Origin: DASXAI01 sp963728985
GTDB taxonomy: Bacteria; Actinomycetota; Acidimicrobiia; Acidimicrobiales; Ilumatobacteraceae
Length of the DNA stretch: 64,000 nucleotides
NCBI GenBank assembly: GCA_963728985.1
Contig: CAVSME010000009.1
Span: 434,001-498,000, forward strand
Direction of reading: 5' to 3'
Part shown: piece by piece, positions 40,270 through 48,927 of the stretch
How the letters are laid out: every line of letters begins with the position of its first letter
Position numbering within the stretch: position 1 is the first letter of the stretch
The notes under the pieces: generated by a model
Told to the model about the DNA's origin: nothing
The model's input: the letters and a program-made list of their open reading frames with translations, nothing else
Database searches by the model: none
Program-made: the position numbers and the translations under genes

Positions 40270-40395
40270 GCGGAAGCCGTGGTTGCCGGTGTGTCCACCG
40301 GCCACATCCCCGCCCGGAGGCAGGAGGCACCTTGGGGCTTCCACCCAGGTTGCCGGGCCCGATGATCAGCAGAGCTGGTCACCGCGCCACTCCTG
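40270..40395 (-). ncRNA. Probable SAM riboswitch (SAM-I/SAM-IV clan) upstream of metX
   Basis: On the minus strand the leader has the conserved core elements of S-adenosylmethionine aptamers: GGGCCCGGCAACC (40349-40361 region) followed by AAGCCCC and AAGGTGCC (40326-40333), preceded by a small CAGC-TCT-GCTG stem. Downstream a 7-bp hairpin GCCGGTG/CACCGGC (40285-40302) could be the expression platform or an extra SAM-IV stem. The genes behind it make homocysteine, the right pathway for SAM feedback. The subtype and exact ends are not settled by eye. Confidence 0.65.
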
Positions 40396-40414
40396 ATGCG
40401 CGTTTCGGCGAATG

Positions 40415-41359
40415 CTAGCTGGTCGCCGCGCTCCTCGCCCGATCAATGGTCCGGGCCACGGCCAGCGTCTCGTCGCGCCCGTGGCGCGGCGCCATGCCGT
40501 CGAGCACCACGGCGTCGACGTGCTCCACCATGCCAAGGTACGCGCTGGCGGCGGAGAACGAGCTCGTTGCCACTGTCCCGTCGAGCTGCACCACGTCGAA
40601 CGTCGCGGGCGCCGTCATCGGCGGGTTGAAGGCCCAATCGGCGACGAGGGCCGCCTCGGTGCCGATCAGCTCGAGTCGCTGGAACGGCGCCACCTCGAAC
40701 GACACGTCGATGGCACCGCTGAGGCCGTGCCCGAAGTCGTAGAAGGCCGACAGCGTGCGGTCGACGCCCGGGGCCTCCCACTCGGCGCTGGCGGCGACGG
40801 CAACCGGCTCGCGCCCGGCGGCGCGCAGCATGGGAGCGGTGCAGTAGATGCCGACGTCGAGCGAGGCCCCACCGCCGAGCACGGGGTCGAAGCGGTGGTC
40901 GGCCGGCCGCTCGTGCACCAGTGGGAACGTGAACGCCGCCCGCATGGAACGCAGCTCGCCCAGGCCGCTGTCGTCGAGGATGCGGACCATCGCCTCGGTG
41001 CGGGGATGGAACGGCGTCATGTACGCCTCGACGAGCACCCGGCCGGCGGCGTCGGCGGCGGCGAACATCGCCTCGGCCTCGGCGGCGTCCATGCCGAGCG
41101 GCTTCTCGCACAGGACGTGCTTGCCGGCGGCGAGAGCGGCGTTCACCCACGGGAGGTGCAGGCCGTTCGGCAGCGGGATGTAGACGATGTCCACATCGGG
41201 GCGGGCCAGCAGGGCGGCGTACGGCGCGTCGGACCCGTCGGCGGCGCGGCTGGCCACGGCGGTGAGCTCACCGCGCTGGCTGGCCTCGATGGCCGGCACC
41301 ACCGCTTTGAGGGAGATGCGGGAGCTGCCGCCGAGGATGCCCCAGCGCAGCGTGGCCAT
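40415..41359 (-). CDS. Gfo/Idh/MocA-family NAD(P)-dependent oxidoreductase
   Basis: 314 residues from ATG 41359 (TGATG overlap with the synthetase). The Rossmann start is RWGILGGSSRISLKAVVPAI, then PDVDIVYIPLPNGLHLPWVN and the active-site motif KHVLCEKPLGMDAAEAEAM with the catalytic Lys of C-E-K-P. The C-terminal sheet domain includes GGGASLDVGIYCTAPML, carrying the D-x-G-x-Y/H motif. Members oxidise or reduce sugars, inositols or bile-pigment-like substrates with NAD(P). Coupling to an acyl-CoA synthetase is unusual and gives no clear substrate. Confidence 0.9.
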   Translation of the reverse strand: MATLRWGILGGSSRISLKAVVPAIEASQRGELTAVASRAADGSDAPYAALLARPDVDIVYIPLPNGLHLPWVNAALAAGKHVLCEKPLGMDAAEAEAMFAAADAAGRVLVEAYMTPFHPRTEAMVRILDDSGLGELRSMRAAFTFPLVHERPADHRFDPVLGGGASLDVGIYCTAPMLRAAGREPVAVAASAEWEAPGVDRTLSAFYDFGHGLSGAIDVSFEVAPFQRLELIGTEAALVADWAFNPPMTAPATFDVVQLDGTVATSSFSAASAYLGMVEHVDAVVLDGMAPRHGRDETLAVARTIDRARSAATS

Positions 41360-42981
41360 CAGCCCGCCGTCACCTGTTCGGTGGCCAGCGCCTTCAGCCG
41401 CTTGTAGTCGACCTTGCCGTTCGGCGCCCGGCCGATGGTCTCGACGAGCACCAGGTGCCGCGGCGCCTTGTAGGCGGCCAGCGCCGCCTTCACGTGATCG
41501 GCCAGGGGCCCGTGCTCGATGGAGACGCCGGCCGCCGGTTCCACGACAGCCGTGATCACTTCGCCGAAGCGCTCGTCGGGCACGCCCACGCAGACCGCAT
41601 CGACCACGCCGCGATACGTCTTGAGGACCTCTTCTACCTCTTCCGGGAACACCTTCTCCCCGCCGGTGTTGATGCACACCGAGCCGCGGCCGAGCAGGTG
41701 GAGGGAGCCGTCGTCGCGGACTTCGGCCCAGTCGCCGGGCACGCTCCAGCGGGTGCCTTCGAAGGTCCGGAACGTCTGGGCCGTCTTGACCTCGTCCTTG
41801 TAGTACCCCATCGGGATGTAGCCGGTGATGGCGAGCAGGCCGGGCTCGGCGTCGCCCGGTCGGACCCGCCGGCCGTCGTCGGTGAAGACGGCGACCTTGT
41901 CGCCCAGCGCGAACTTGGCCGTCTCCTGGGCCGCGCCGCTGACGGACATCGAGCCGCCGAGCCCGACCGCTTCCGAGGAACCGAGGGAGTCGAACAGGAT
42001 GACCTGGGGCAGGTGGCGCAGTAGCCCGGCCTTGTTCTCCTCGCTCCACATCACGCCCGACGAGCTGATGAGGATGACGCTGGTCAGGTCCAGCTCGTTC
42101 GGGTGCTCGTCGAGCCACGCCAGCATGGGCGCGGCGAACGCTTGACCGACGATCACGATCGAGTTGGCCTTGGTGCGGGCGACCTCCCGCCACAGCTCGT
42201 CGGCAGAGAAGCGGCGCGACGGGAGGGACACGACGGCGCCGCCGATGTTCATGGCGATGAGCGCCGAGAACTGGCCGGTCCCGTGCATGAGCGGGCAGGC
42301 CGGCACCATGACCAGACCGGCGGCGGCAGGGTCGATGCGCGAGACCAGCTCCTCGACCGATGTGGCGGCGGGGGCGCCGAGCAGGGCGTTGCCGCCGGCA
42401 CCGAGCACGTTGAACAGATCGTCCTGGCGCCACATGACGCCCTTGGGCAGGCCCGTGGTGCCGCCGGTGTAGAGGAGGAGGAAGTCGTCGGGCGACCGCG
42501 CCCACGGCGTCTCGACCTTGGCCGCGCCCGGCGCCACGATCGTCTCGTAGTCGACCGCCCAGTCCGGCACCGGCGCCAGGCCATCGGCCACGCAGTACCA
42601 GCGCCGCACCTTGGTGAGCCGGCCCCGCACGCCGTCGAGCAGCTCGGCGAAGGTGGCGTGGAACACCACCGCCTCGGCGTCGGCGTTGTCGAAGAGGTAG
42701 ACGATCTCCTCGGGCCCGTAGCGGTAGTTCGTGTTGACGGGGGCGAAGCCGCCCTTGAAGGCGGCGACGTAGACCTCGAGGTACTCCGGGCCGTTGTAGA
42801 GGTAGGCGGCGACCTTGCTCTGGTGGGTCAGGCCGGCGCCCACCATGTCGGCCACGAGGGCGTTGGACCGGCGGTCGAACTCGCGCCACGTGACGACTCG
42901 GTCGCCCTGGATCTGGCAGGGACGGTCGGGCACGCGGGCGGCGACCGCCTCGTAGACGTCGCCGAAGTTCCAGTTCGTCAT
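41359..42981 (-). CDS. Acyl-CoA synthetase (AMP-forming)
   Basis: 540 residues. Complete adenylation motifs: LLLYTGGTTGLPKGVMWRQD (A3), SLGSSEAVG (A5), TRWSVPGDWAEV (A7), LGRGSVCINTGGEKVFPEEV (A8) and PNGKVDYKRLK (catalytic Lys). The P-G-D-W and G-R-G-S-x-C-I-N-T-G-G-E-K-V-F-P-E-E-V phrases are typical of actinobacterial FadD3-like and related acid:CoA ligases for cyclic or branched acids. It would make a CoA thioester for beta-oxidation. Leftward; overlaps the Gfo/Idh/MocA gene. Confidence 0.92.
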   Translation of the reverse strand: MTNWNFGDVYEAVAARVPDRPCQIQGDRVVTWREFDRRSNALVADMVGAGLTHQSKVAAYLYNGPEYLEVYVAAFKGGFAPVNTNYRYGPEEIVYLFDNADAEAVVFHATFAELLDGVRGRLTKVRRWYCVADGLAPVPDWAVDYETIVAPGAAKVETPWARSPDDFLLLYTGGTTGLPKGVMWRQDDLFNVLGAGGNALLGAPAATSVEELVSRIDPAAAGLVMVPACPLMHGTGQFSALIAMNIGGAVVSLPSRRFSADELWREVARTKANSIVIVGQAFAAPMLAWLDEHPNELDLTSVILISSSGVMWSEENKAGLLRHLPQVILFDSLGSSEAVGLGGSMSVSGAAQETAKFALGDKVAVFTDDGRRVRPGDAEPGLLAITGYIPMGYYKDEVKTAQTFRTFEGTRWSVPGDWAEVRDDGSLHLLGRGSVCINTGGEKVFPEEVEEVLKTYRGVVDAVCVGVPDERFGEVITAVVEPAAGVSIEHGPLADHVKAALAAYKAPRHLVLVETIGRAPNGKVDYKRLKALATEQVTAG

Positions 42982-43030
42982 CGGCGGGCGACGCTACCGG
43001 CTGCCCCGCCCGCCCTCTCCCCTTCCCGTG

Positions 43031-43082
43031 CACAGCCTGTGCGCGGAGATGCACCCACGGGCGCTTCCGCGCACACGCTGTG
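43031..43082. promoter_or_regulatory. 17-bp inverted repeat (one mismatch) between acyl-CoA synthetase and marR
   Basis: CACAGCCTGTGCGCGGA (43031-43047) is matched by TCCGCGCACACGCTGTG (43066-43082) with 16 of 17 positions complementary, around an 18-base centre. It sits in the divergent promoter region of a CoA-ligase operon and a MarR-ABC exporter operon. A MarR dimer would recognise this kind of symmetry, so it is a candidate operator controlling one or both directions. Evidence is positional. Confidence 0.5.
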
Positions 43083-43197
43083 ATCGGGCAACCTTCTGGT
43101 GGTCGAACAGTTCGATCTCTAAGCTCCGGGGATCGACCGGCTCACCCGCAAGCTCTTCCTCGCCCACAAGGTCACCCGCGAGCGCCTCGACGAGCGC

Positions 43198-43572
43198 ATG
43201 GCGCGCCGCGGCGGCTCGCTCCAGCAGTGGTTGATCCTGCGGATCGTCTCGGAGGAGCCGCTGGTGTCGCACCGCGAGCTGGCCGAGCGCCTCTTCGTCA
43301 GCGCGCCCACCGTGACCCACCACCTCGACCGCCTCGAGGCCCTGGGTCTCCTCACCCGCACCCGCGACACCGGCGACCGGCGCGTGGTGCGGGTCGATCT
43401 CACGCCCGCCGGCGCCGAGCGCTGGGCCGAGCTGGAAGCGGTGGCCGACGCCACCGACGCCGAGGTGCGGTCCCTGCTCTCGCCCGAGGACGCGCAGACG
43501 CTCCACCGCTTGCTGTCCACCCTCCACGACCGGCTCGTCGAGGCACCCGAAGGAGCGATCCGTGCCTCCTGA
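43198..43572 (+). CDS. MarR-family regulator
   Basis: 124 residues from ATG 43198. The winged helix is RIVSEEPLVSHRELAERLFV then SAPTVTHHLDRLEALGLLTR and the wing TRDTGDRRVVRVDLTPAG. The frame stays open upstream to TAA 43120 and reads RLTRKLFLAHKVTRERLDER, which looks like the true first helix of a MarR dimerisation domain, yet no ATG/GTG/TTG codon is in frame there (only ATC 43132). Either a rare start is used or the helix has been lost. It overlaps the ABC ATPase gene by 11 bp, so it likely regulates that exporter. Confidence 0.85.
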   Translation: MARRGGSLQQWLILRIVSEEPLVSHRELAERLFVSAPTVTHHLDRLEALGLLTRTRDTGDRRVVRVDLTPAGAERWAELEAVADATDAEVRSLLSPEDAQTLHRLLSTLHDRLVEAPEGAIRAS

Positions 43573-44515
43573 GTCACCGGCGATCATCACTACCGAGACG
43601 CTCAACAAGATCTACCCGGGTGACATCCACGCCGTCATCGACCTCGACATGGAGATCCGCAGCGGCGAGATCTACGGCTTCCTCGGCCCGAACGGGGCCG
43701 GGAAGTCGACCACCATCGGCATGCTCACGACACGCGTCATCCCCACCAGCGGGTCGGCCATGGTCGGCGGCGTCGACATCGTCCGCCATCCCGCGCTGGC
43801 CAAGCAGGTCATCGGGGTGGTGCCCCAGACGAACACCCTCGACCGGGCCATGACGGTGGAGGAGAACCTCTTCTTCCACGGGCGCTACTTCGGCATGAGC
43901 TCGAAGGAGGCCCGGAGCGCCACCGAGGAACTGCTCACCACCGTGCGCCTGGCCGACCGGTCGAAGGCGCCGGTGCTGGCCCTCTCGGGAGGCATGGCCC
44001 AGCGCCTCATGGTGGCGCGGGCGATCATGCACAAGCCGCAGATCCTCTTCCTCGACGAGCCGACCGCCGGCCTCGATCCGCAGAGCCGCCTGGCGTTGTG
44101 GGAGATCATGCAGGAGCTCCACGGCATCGGCCAGACGATCATGCTCACGACGCACTACATGGAAGAGGCCGACCAGCTCTGCGACCGCGTGGCGATCATG
44201 GACCACGGCCGCATCCTCGCCCTCGACACCGCCGCCGGCCTCAAGCGCAGCCTGGCCGCCGACACCGTGGTGCGCATCCACGCCACCGGTGACCTCGATC
44301 GGCTGGCCAAGCACCTGCTCGAGAACGTCGACGGGGCCACCGATTCGAGGGTGATCGACGGCACCGTGCAGCTGTGGGCGTCGGGCGGGAGCCTCCTGCC
44401 CCGCATCATCGAGGCCGCCGAAGCCGAGGGGGCGGAAGTCACCGATCTGTCGGTGGCCGAGCCATCGCTCGAGACCGTGTTCATCAACCTGACCGGGAAG
44501 GACCTGCGGGAATGA
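43562..44515 (+). CDS. ABC exporter ATP-binding protein (DrrA-like)
   Basis: 317 residues from GTG 43562. Walker A FLGPNGAGKSTTIGM, Q-loop VVPQTNTLDRAMTVEEN, signature LALSGGMAQRLMVARAIM (LSGGM), Walker B ILFLDEPTAGLDPQSR, and His-switch TTHYMEEADQLCDRVAIMDH. The C-terminal ~80-residue extension (VTDLSVAEPSLETVFINLTG) is typical of ABC-2 drug/polyketide exporters of the DrrA/NodI type. It drives export with the permease encoded next. MarR upstream suggests inducible efflux of an aromatic or drug-like compound. Confidence 0.93.
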   Translation: MPPESPAIITTETLNKIYPGDIHAVIDLDMEIRSGEIYGFLGPNGAGKSTTIGMLTTRVIPTSGSAMVGGVDIVRHPALAKQVIGVVPQTNTLDRAMTVEENLFFHGRYFGMSSKEARSATEELLTTVRLADRSKAPVLALSGGMAQRLMVARAIMHKPQILFLDEPTAGLDPQSRLALWEIMQELHGIGQTIMLTTHYMEEADQLCDRVAIMDHGRILALDTAAGLKRSLAADTVVRIHATGDLDRLAKHLLENVDGATDSRVIDGTVQLWASGGSLLPRIIEAAEAEGAEVTDLSVAEPSLETVFINLTGKDLRE

Positions 44516-45384
44516 GCGCCATCACCACCTCGACCACGACGGCCACGCCGTCGACCTCGCCGTCCGGCGGGCTGGCCCAGCTGCGGTCGGCGTCGATCGC
44601 CTATCCGCGGGCCTTCGTCGCCCTGCTGCACCGGGACCTCCACGTGCTCGGCAAGCACTGGTTCCTCTTCTTCGTGCGCACGATCATGCAGCCGCTGCTC
44701 TTGATGTTCGTGTTCACGTACGTGTTCCCGAAGATCGGTCAAGGGGTCGGCGGATCCGGTGGAAGCGCGGCGTTCACCACGACGCTCGTCGCCGGCGTGG
44801 TCGGCCTGGCCATCGTGTTCCAGGGCATCCAGTCCGTCGCCCTCCCGCTCGTGCAGGAGTTCGGCTACTCGAAGGAGATCGAGGACCGGGTGCTGGCGCC
44901 GCTGCCCACGAAGATGGTGGGCATCCAGAAGATCGTGACCGGCATGATCAACGCGCTGATCGCTGCCGTGCTCGTCTTCCCGATCGCTGCCATCGTGCCG
45001 GCCACGCCGGTGCACCTGAAGATCCACTGGCTCGTGCTGATCACGCTGGCCCCGCTGTCCGGATGGGTCGCCGCCGCGCTCGGCCTCGTCCTCGGCACCC
45101 GGGTGGCGCCGCAGAACGTGTCGTACCTGTTCGCGCTGGTGGTCCTGCCGCTCACGTTCCTCGGGGCGATCTACTACCCGTGGAGCACGCTGGAATCGAT
45201 CCGGTGGCTGCAGGTGCTCGTGCTGATCAACCCGCTCGTCTACATGTGCGAGGGGTTCCGCGCCGCACTCACGTCGGGGGTCCCGCACATGTCGCTGTGG
45301 GCGGTCTACGGCGGGTTGGCCGTCTTCGCCGTGGTGCTCACGTGGGTCGGCGTCGACGGCTTCTCCAAGCGAACGACGTCGTAG
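44512..45384 (+). CDS. ABC-2 type exporter permease (DrrB-like)
   Basis: 290 residues from ATG 44512 (ATGA overlap). After a Ser/Thr-rich cytoplasmic start there are six membrane helices (FVRTIMQPLLLMFVFTYVFP; TTLVAGVVGLAIVFQGIQSV; MINALIAAVLVFPIAAIVPA; LVLITLAPLSGWVAAALGLV; VSYLFALVVLPLTFLGAIYY; LWAVYGGLAVFAVVLTWVGV). The cytoplasmic coupling segment is EFGYSKEIEDRVLAPLPTKM, and PLTFLGAIYYP is the conserved ABC-2 motif. It forms the membrane channel of the exporter. Confidence 0.92.
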   Translation: MSAITTSTTTATPSTSPSGGLAQLRSASIAYPRAFVALLHRDLHVLGKHWFLFFVRTIMQPLLLMFVFTYVFPKIGQGVGGSGGSAAFTTTLVAGVVGLAIVFQGIQSVALPLVQEFGYSKEIEDRVLAPLPTKMVGIQKIVTGMINALIAAVLVFPIAAIVPATPVHLKIHWLVLITLAPLSGWVAAALGLVLGTRVAPQNVSYLFALVVLPLTFLGAIYYPWSTLESIRWLQVLVLINPLVYMCEGFRAALTSGVPHMSLWAVYGGLAVFAVVLTWVGVDGFSKRTTS

Positions 45385-45414
45385 CGGCGTCGCTGTCCGC
45401 CGTTCTCGGCGTGA

Positions 45415-45436
45415 TGCGTCTCACCGGTGAGACGCA
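45415..45436. terminator. Perfect 22-bp palindrome between convergent genes
   Basis: TGCGTCTCACC (45415-45425) is followed at once by its exact reverse complement GGTGAGACGCA (45426-45436). It lies between the rightward permease (stop 45384) and the leftward helicase (stop 45467), where a bidirectional terminator is expected. A second small hairpin CCCGC-TCTA-GCGGG (45461-45474 region) overlaps the helicase stop. A palindrome with no loop is better suited to cruciform or protein binding than to an RNA hairpin, so other roles are possible. Confidence 0.6.
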
Positions 45437-45466
45437 GGACTCCCAGAACGATGAACCCGACCCGCT

Positions 45467-46663
45467 CTAGCGGGCGCCGACGGCTTCGTGGGCCTGGGGC
45501 TCCCAGCCGGCCAGGTCGGCGAGGCGGGGGTCGTTGGAGAACATCTGCACGATCGGGACGCCGAGGGCGAGGCGGCGCTGCATGCGCCGCACCTCCAGCT
45601 CCTCGTTCCAGAGCACGAACGTGACGACGATGCCGCTCTCGCCGGCCCGAGCGGTGCGGCCCGAGCGGTGGAGGTAGTCCTTGGAATCTTGCGGCGGGTC
45701 GTAGTGGACGACCACGCCGATGTCGTCGATGTCGAGACCGCGGGCGGCGACGTCGGTGGCGACGAGGACGGCCAGCCGGCCGGAGCTGAACTCCGCCAGT
45801 GCCCGCTCCCGATGGCGTTGGTGGAGGTCGCCGTGGATGGCGGCGGCGGCGATCCCCTCCTTCTTCAGCGCGATGGCGAGCTGGTCGGCCCCCCGCTTGG
45901 AGCGGACGAAGGCCAGCGTGCGGGGATGCTGGCGGGCGATGGCGGCCAGCACCCGCACCTTGTCCATCTCGTGCACGAGGAGGAACCGGTGCGTCATCTC
46001 GTCGACGGTGATCGTGCGGGACACGACCTCGTGGCGCACCGGGTCGTGCAGCTCGGAGCGCACGAGGTGGTCGATGGCGCCGTCGAGGGTGGCCGAGAAC
46101 AGCAGCGTCTGGTGCGCCCCGGTGACGTGGCGCAGCAGCCACTCGACCTGCGGGAGGAAGCCCATGTCGACCATGCGGTCGGCCTCGTCGAGCACCATGA
46201 TCTCCACGTCGCCGAGCGACACGGCGCCGCGGTCGACCAGGTCGATGAGCCGCCCCGGCGTGGCGACCACCACGTCGACGCCGTCGCGCAACGCCGTGAT
46301 CTGGCGATCCATCCGGGCGCCGCCGTACACCGCGTGCACGCGACGGTCGACCGCCTCGGCCAGGGGTTCGAGCACCTCGGTGACCTGCAGGGCCAGCTCA
46401 CGGGTGGGCACGAGCATCAGCGCCCGGGGGCGCTGGGGACGGGCGCGGCCCACACGGGTTAGCACCGGCAGGCCGAAGGCCAGGGTCTTGCCCGAACCGG
46501 TCTTGGCCTTGCCGCAGACGTCGCGCCCGGCAAGGCCGTCGGGGATGGTGAGGGCCTGAATGGGAAAGGGAACCGCGATGCCGGCCCGGTCAAGGGCGGC
46601 GACCAGGGCGGTCGGCAGGCCGAGATCCGCGAAGGACTCGGCGAGAGGCTCTGTTGATGTCAT
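45467..46663 (-). CDS. DEAD-box RNA helicase
   Basis: 398 residues. Motifs in order: Q motif VPFPIQALTIP, motif I GKAKTGSGKTLAFG, Ia PTRELALQV, Ib TPGRLIDL, II VLDEADRMVDMGF (DEAD), III FSATLDG, IV TLAFVRSKRGADQLAI, V VLVATDVAARGLDID and VI YLHRSGRTARAGESG. The C-terminus is short, so it is a minimal RhlE/SrmB-like helicase that remodels rRNA or mRNA. A cold-shock protein gene lies ~115 bp upstream on the same strand, consistent with shared use in RNA unfolding. Confidence 0.95.
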   Translation of the reverse strand: MTSTEPLAESFADLGLPTALVAALDRAGIAVPFPIQALTIPDGLAGRDVCGKAKTGSGKTLAFGLPVLTRVGRARPQRPRALMLVPTRELALQVTEVLEPLAEAVDRRVHAVYGGARMDRQITALRDGVDVVVATPGRLIDLVDRGAVSLGDVEIMVLDEADRMVDMGFLPQVEWLLRHVTGAHQTLLFSATLDGAIDHLVRSELHDPVRHEVVSRTITVDEMTHRFLLVHEMDKVRVLAAIARQHPRTLAFVRSKRGADQLAIALKKEGIAAAAIHGDLHQRHRERALAEFSSGRLAVLVATDVAARGLDIDDIGVVVHYDPPQDSKDYLHRSGRTARAGESGIVVTFVLWNEELEVRRMQRRLALGVPIVQMFSNDPRLADLAGWEPQAHEAVGAR

Positions 46664-46779
46664 CTGTGGGGTCGTTCCGAGGCCAGGACTTGCGGAGTCG
46701 AAGTGTCGCCTGACCTGGAAGGAGAGGCTAGCGGGCCTGACCCGATTTGGGCGTGATGCCTTCGGCCCCTTTTCCCGGC

Positions 46780-46980
46780 TCAGATCGCCCGGACGTTGCG
46801 GGCTTGGTCACCCTTGTCGCCGGCGGCCACCTCGAACTCGACCCGCTGACCCTCGGTCAGGGTGCGGAAGCCGTTCATCTGGATCGCCGAGTGGTGGACG
46901 AAAACATCCGGGCCTTCGTCACGGGCGATGAACCCGTAACCCTTGTCGTTGTTGAACCACTTCACCGTGCCCGTCGCCAC
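46780..46980 (-). CDS. Cold-shock domain protein (CspA-like)
   Basis: 66 residues from GTG 46980, VATGTVKWFNNDKGYGFIAR. RNP1 is KGYGFI and RNP2 is DVFVHHSAI; the barrel ends EGQRVEFEVAAGDKGDQARN. This is the normal ~67-residue length. It binds single-stranded RNA/DNA and prevents secondary structure. The AUG-less start is preceded by a purine-rich GTGGGG. It is transcribed leftwards toward the DEAD-box helicase. Confidence 0.96.
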   Translation of the reverse strand: MATGTVKWFNNDKGYGFIARDEGPDVFVHHSAIQMNGFRTLTEGQRVEFEVAAGDKGDQARNVRAI

Positions 46981-47184
46981 GCGAGAGCCCCACTTTCTCC
47001 CTGCGGGCCGATAGCAACGGCCCCCCGAGACGGGACCATAGTCGGCGCGAGCGGGGGTGTCCTCCCTCGTCGATGCCACCGCGCTTCCCCCGTTCGGGGG
47101 AGCGTCCACCGCCAGCGGGCGAGAGCCCGTACACTGCTCGCCAGACGGCAGGCGGGCGGAGTGCACCCCTCGGAGGATGTGCTC

Positions 47185-48927
47185 GTGTGCGACGCTTGCG
47201 ACCGGCCCTACGACCGACGTCGCTTCTTGCGCCATCTCGCGGCCGGTGGCGCCCTCGCCGCAACAGGCGTGCTGTGGGCGGATGCGGCCGACGCCGCCGG
47301 TCCCCCGTTCGAAGGGATCCAGCTCGGCGAGGAACGGCTGCCCGGCAAGCTCCCCGCCACCCCGACGGCAGCGCCCCGCCCATCGTCACGATCGGTGTCG
47401 GCGCCTCGCATCATCACGCGCGCCGAGTGGGGTGCGGACGAGTCGATCCGCACGTCCGGCCGCGCGTTCGCTCCTATCCGCAAGCTGGTCGTTCACCACA
47501 CGGCCTCGGCCAACAGCCCGTCGAACCCGGCCGGCGTCGTGCGCGACATGTACCGGTACCACGTGGTCGATCGGGGCTACGCCGACATCGGCTACAACTT
47601 CGTCATCGACCATCGCGGCAACGTCTACGAGGGTCGGTGGGCCCGCAGCTACGCGCCCGGCGAGCTCCACGACGGTGAGGACGAGAACGGCCTCGGCGTC
47701 ATGGCGGCCCACGCCGAAGGCGTGAACGCGGGGAGCTGCGGCGTGGTGCTGATCGGCGACTTCAGCACCCGCCAGCCCACCGACGCCGCCGTGAACGCGT
47801 TGATTCACCTCCTGGCGTGGAAGGCCTCCCGCCACCAGATCGACCCGTGGGACTCCGAGACCTACACCGGTCTGTTCGGGCAGGTGCGCACCTTCCCCAA
47901 CATCGTCGGCCACCGCAGTGTGGGCTTCACGATCTGCCCCGGCAATGGCCTCAATGGGAAGCTCAACGCCATCCGCGGTTCGGTCAAGTCGATCGCGGGG
48001 AGCTTCGGTCCCAACCCGATCGACATGTCGAAGGCCATCCGCTACAAGAACCTCAGCCCGATCACCCCGGATACGCCGTCGGGCAACGACGTGCGCCCTG
48101 GGGCCGTCAGCAAGAAGACGACGGCGAGACCGGCGGATCCGGTGCCGGCGGCGACCGCGGTCAGCCTGGGCACCCTGATGGGCGTGCGGGTCCTGTCGGC
48201 CGGAGGGAACCTGACCACCCTGGGCAAGGCCCAGAAGTACGGATCCCCGGCCCAGCGGGGCAACAGCGCCACGATCGCCATCACCCCCGGCCCGCGGCAG
48301 TCGTACTGGACGATCGACGCCGGGGGCAACGTGCTCGGCTTCGGCGGCGCGACGGCGCTGGGGTCGAAGAGCTCGACGGGCGACGCCACCCCGGCGGTGG
48401 ACCTGGCCGCCAACCGCGCCGGCACCGGCTACTGGATCCTGACGTCGGCCGGCGGCGTGTGGGCGTTCGGATCGGCGGGCTGGCTCGGCTCGGTAGCCCA
48501 CAGCAACCCCGGCGTCGGGGCGGTGCGCATGCACGCCTCGCCGTCGGGCAAGGGCTACTGGATCCTCGGCCGCGACGGCGGCATGTACGCCTACGGCGAC
48601 GCCAAGTGGTACGGCTCGGCAGCCAAGTCCGGCGCGCCGGAGGCCGTCGACTTCTGGCCGACGCCCACGGGGAAGGGCTACTGGGTCGTGACCAGGGACG
48701 GTCGGGTGCTGGCCTTCGGCGACGCCATCCAGAAGGGCGGCATGCCGGAGCTCGGCGTGAAGTGGAAGGAGCCGGCCGTCGCCGTGGTCGGCACGCCCGA
48801 CGGCCGCGGCTACCAGGTGATGTCGGCCGACGGCGGGGTGTACCCCTTCGGCGCGGCGCCGTTCTTCGGAAGTCTCGCGGGGAGTGGCCGCTCGGCCATC
48901 GCCCTCGCGCCCGCCGTGCAGCAGTAA
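47185..48927 (+). CDS. Tat-exported PGRP/N-acetylmuramoyl-L-alanine amidase with C-terminal GYW repeats
   Basis: 580 residues; GTG 47185 is chosen because GGAGG lies 8 bp upstream. The twin-arginine signal is DRRRFLRHLAAGGALAATGV. The amidase_2/PGRP domain (about 75-260) has PRIITRAEWGADESI, zinc His in KLVVHHTASANS, IGYNFVIDHRGNVYEGR, and the second zinc His and Cys in NIVGHRSVGFTICPGNG. The C-terminal ~250 residues hold about six repeats of the type GYWILTSAGGVWAFGSAGWL / GYWVVTRDGRVLAFGDA, probably a beta-propeller or wall-binding array. It would cleave peptide stems from peptidoglycan outside the cell. Confidence 0.88.
   Translation: MCDACDRPYDRRRFLRHLAAGGALAATGVLWADAADAAGPPFEGIQLGEERLPGKLPATPTAAPRPSSRSVSAPRIITRAEWGADESIRTSGRAFAPIRKLVVHHTASANSPSNPAGVVRDMYRYHVVDRGYADIGYNFVIDHRGNVYEGRWARSYAPGELHDGEDENGLGVMAAHAEGVNAGSCGVVLIGDFSTRQPTDAAVNALIHLLAWKASRHQIDPWDSETYTGLFGQVRTFPNIVGHRSVGFTICPGNGLNGKLNAIRGSVKSIAGSFGPNPIDMSKAIRYKNLSPITPDTPSGNDVRPGAVSKKTTARPADPVPAATAVSLGTLMGVRVLSAGGNLTTLGKAQKYGSPAQRGNSATIAITPGPRQSYWTIDAGGNVLGFGGATALGSKSSTGDATPAVDLAANRAGTGYWILTSAGGVWAFGSAGWLGSVAHSNPGVGAVRMHASPSGKGYWILGRDGGMYAYGDAKWYGSAAKSGAPEAVDFWPTPTGKGYWVVTRDGRVLAFGDAIQKGGMPELGVKWKEPAVAVVGTPDGRGYQVMSADGGVYPFGAAPFFGSLAGSGRSAIALAPAVQQ

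Noticed and set aside
40415..43054. An ~880-residue leftward frame covering the oxidoreductase and the synthetase antiphase
   Set aside because: Only its last 314 residues (Gfo/Idh/MocA) are protein-like; the rest is an out-of-frame reading of the acyl-CoA synthetase.
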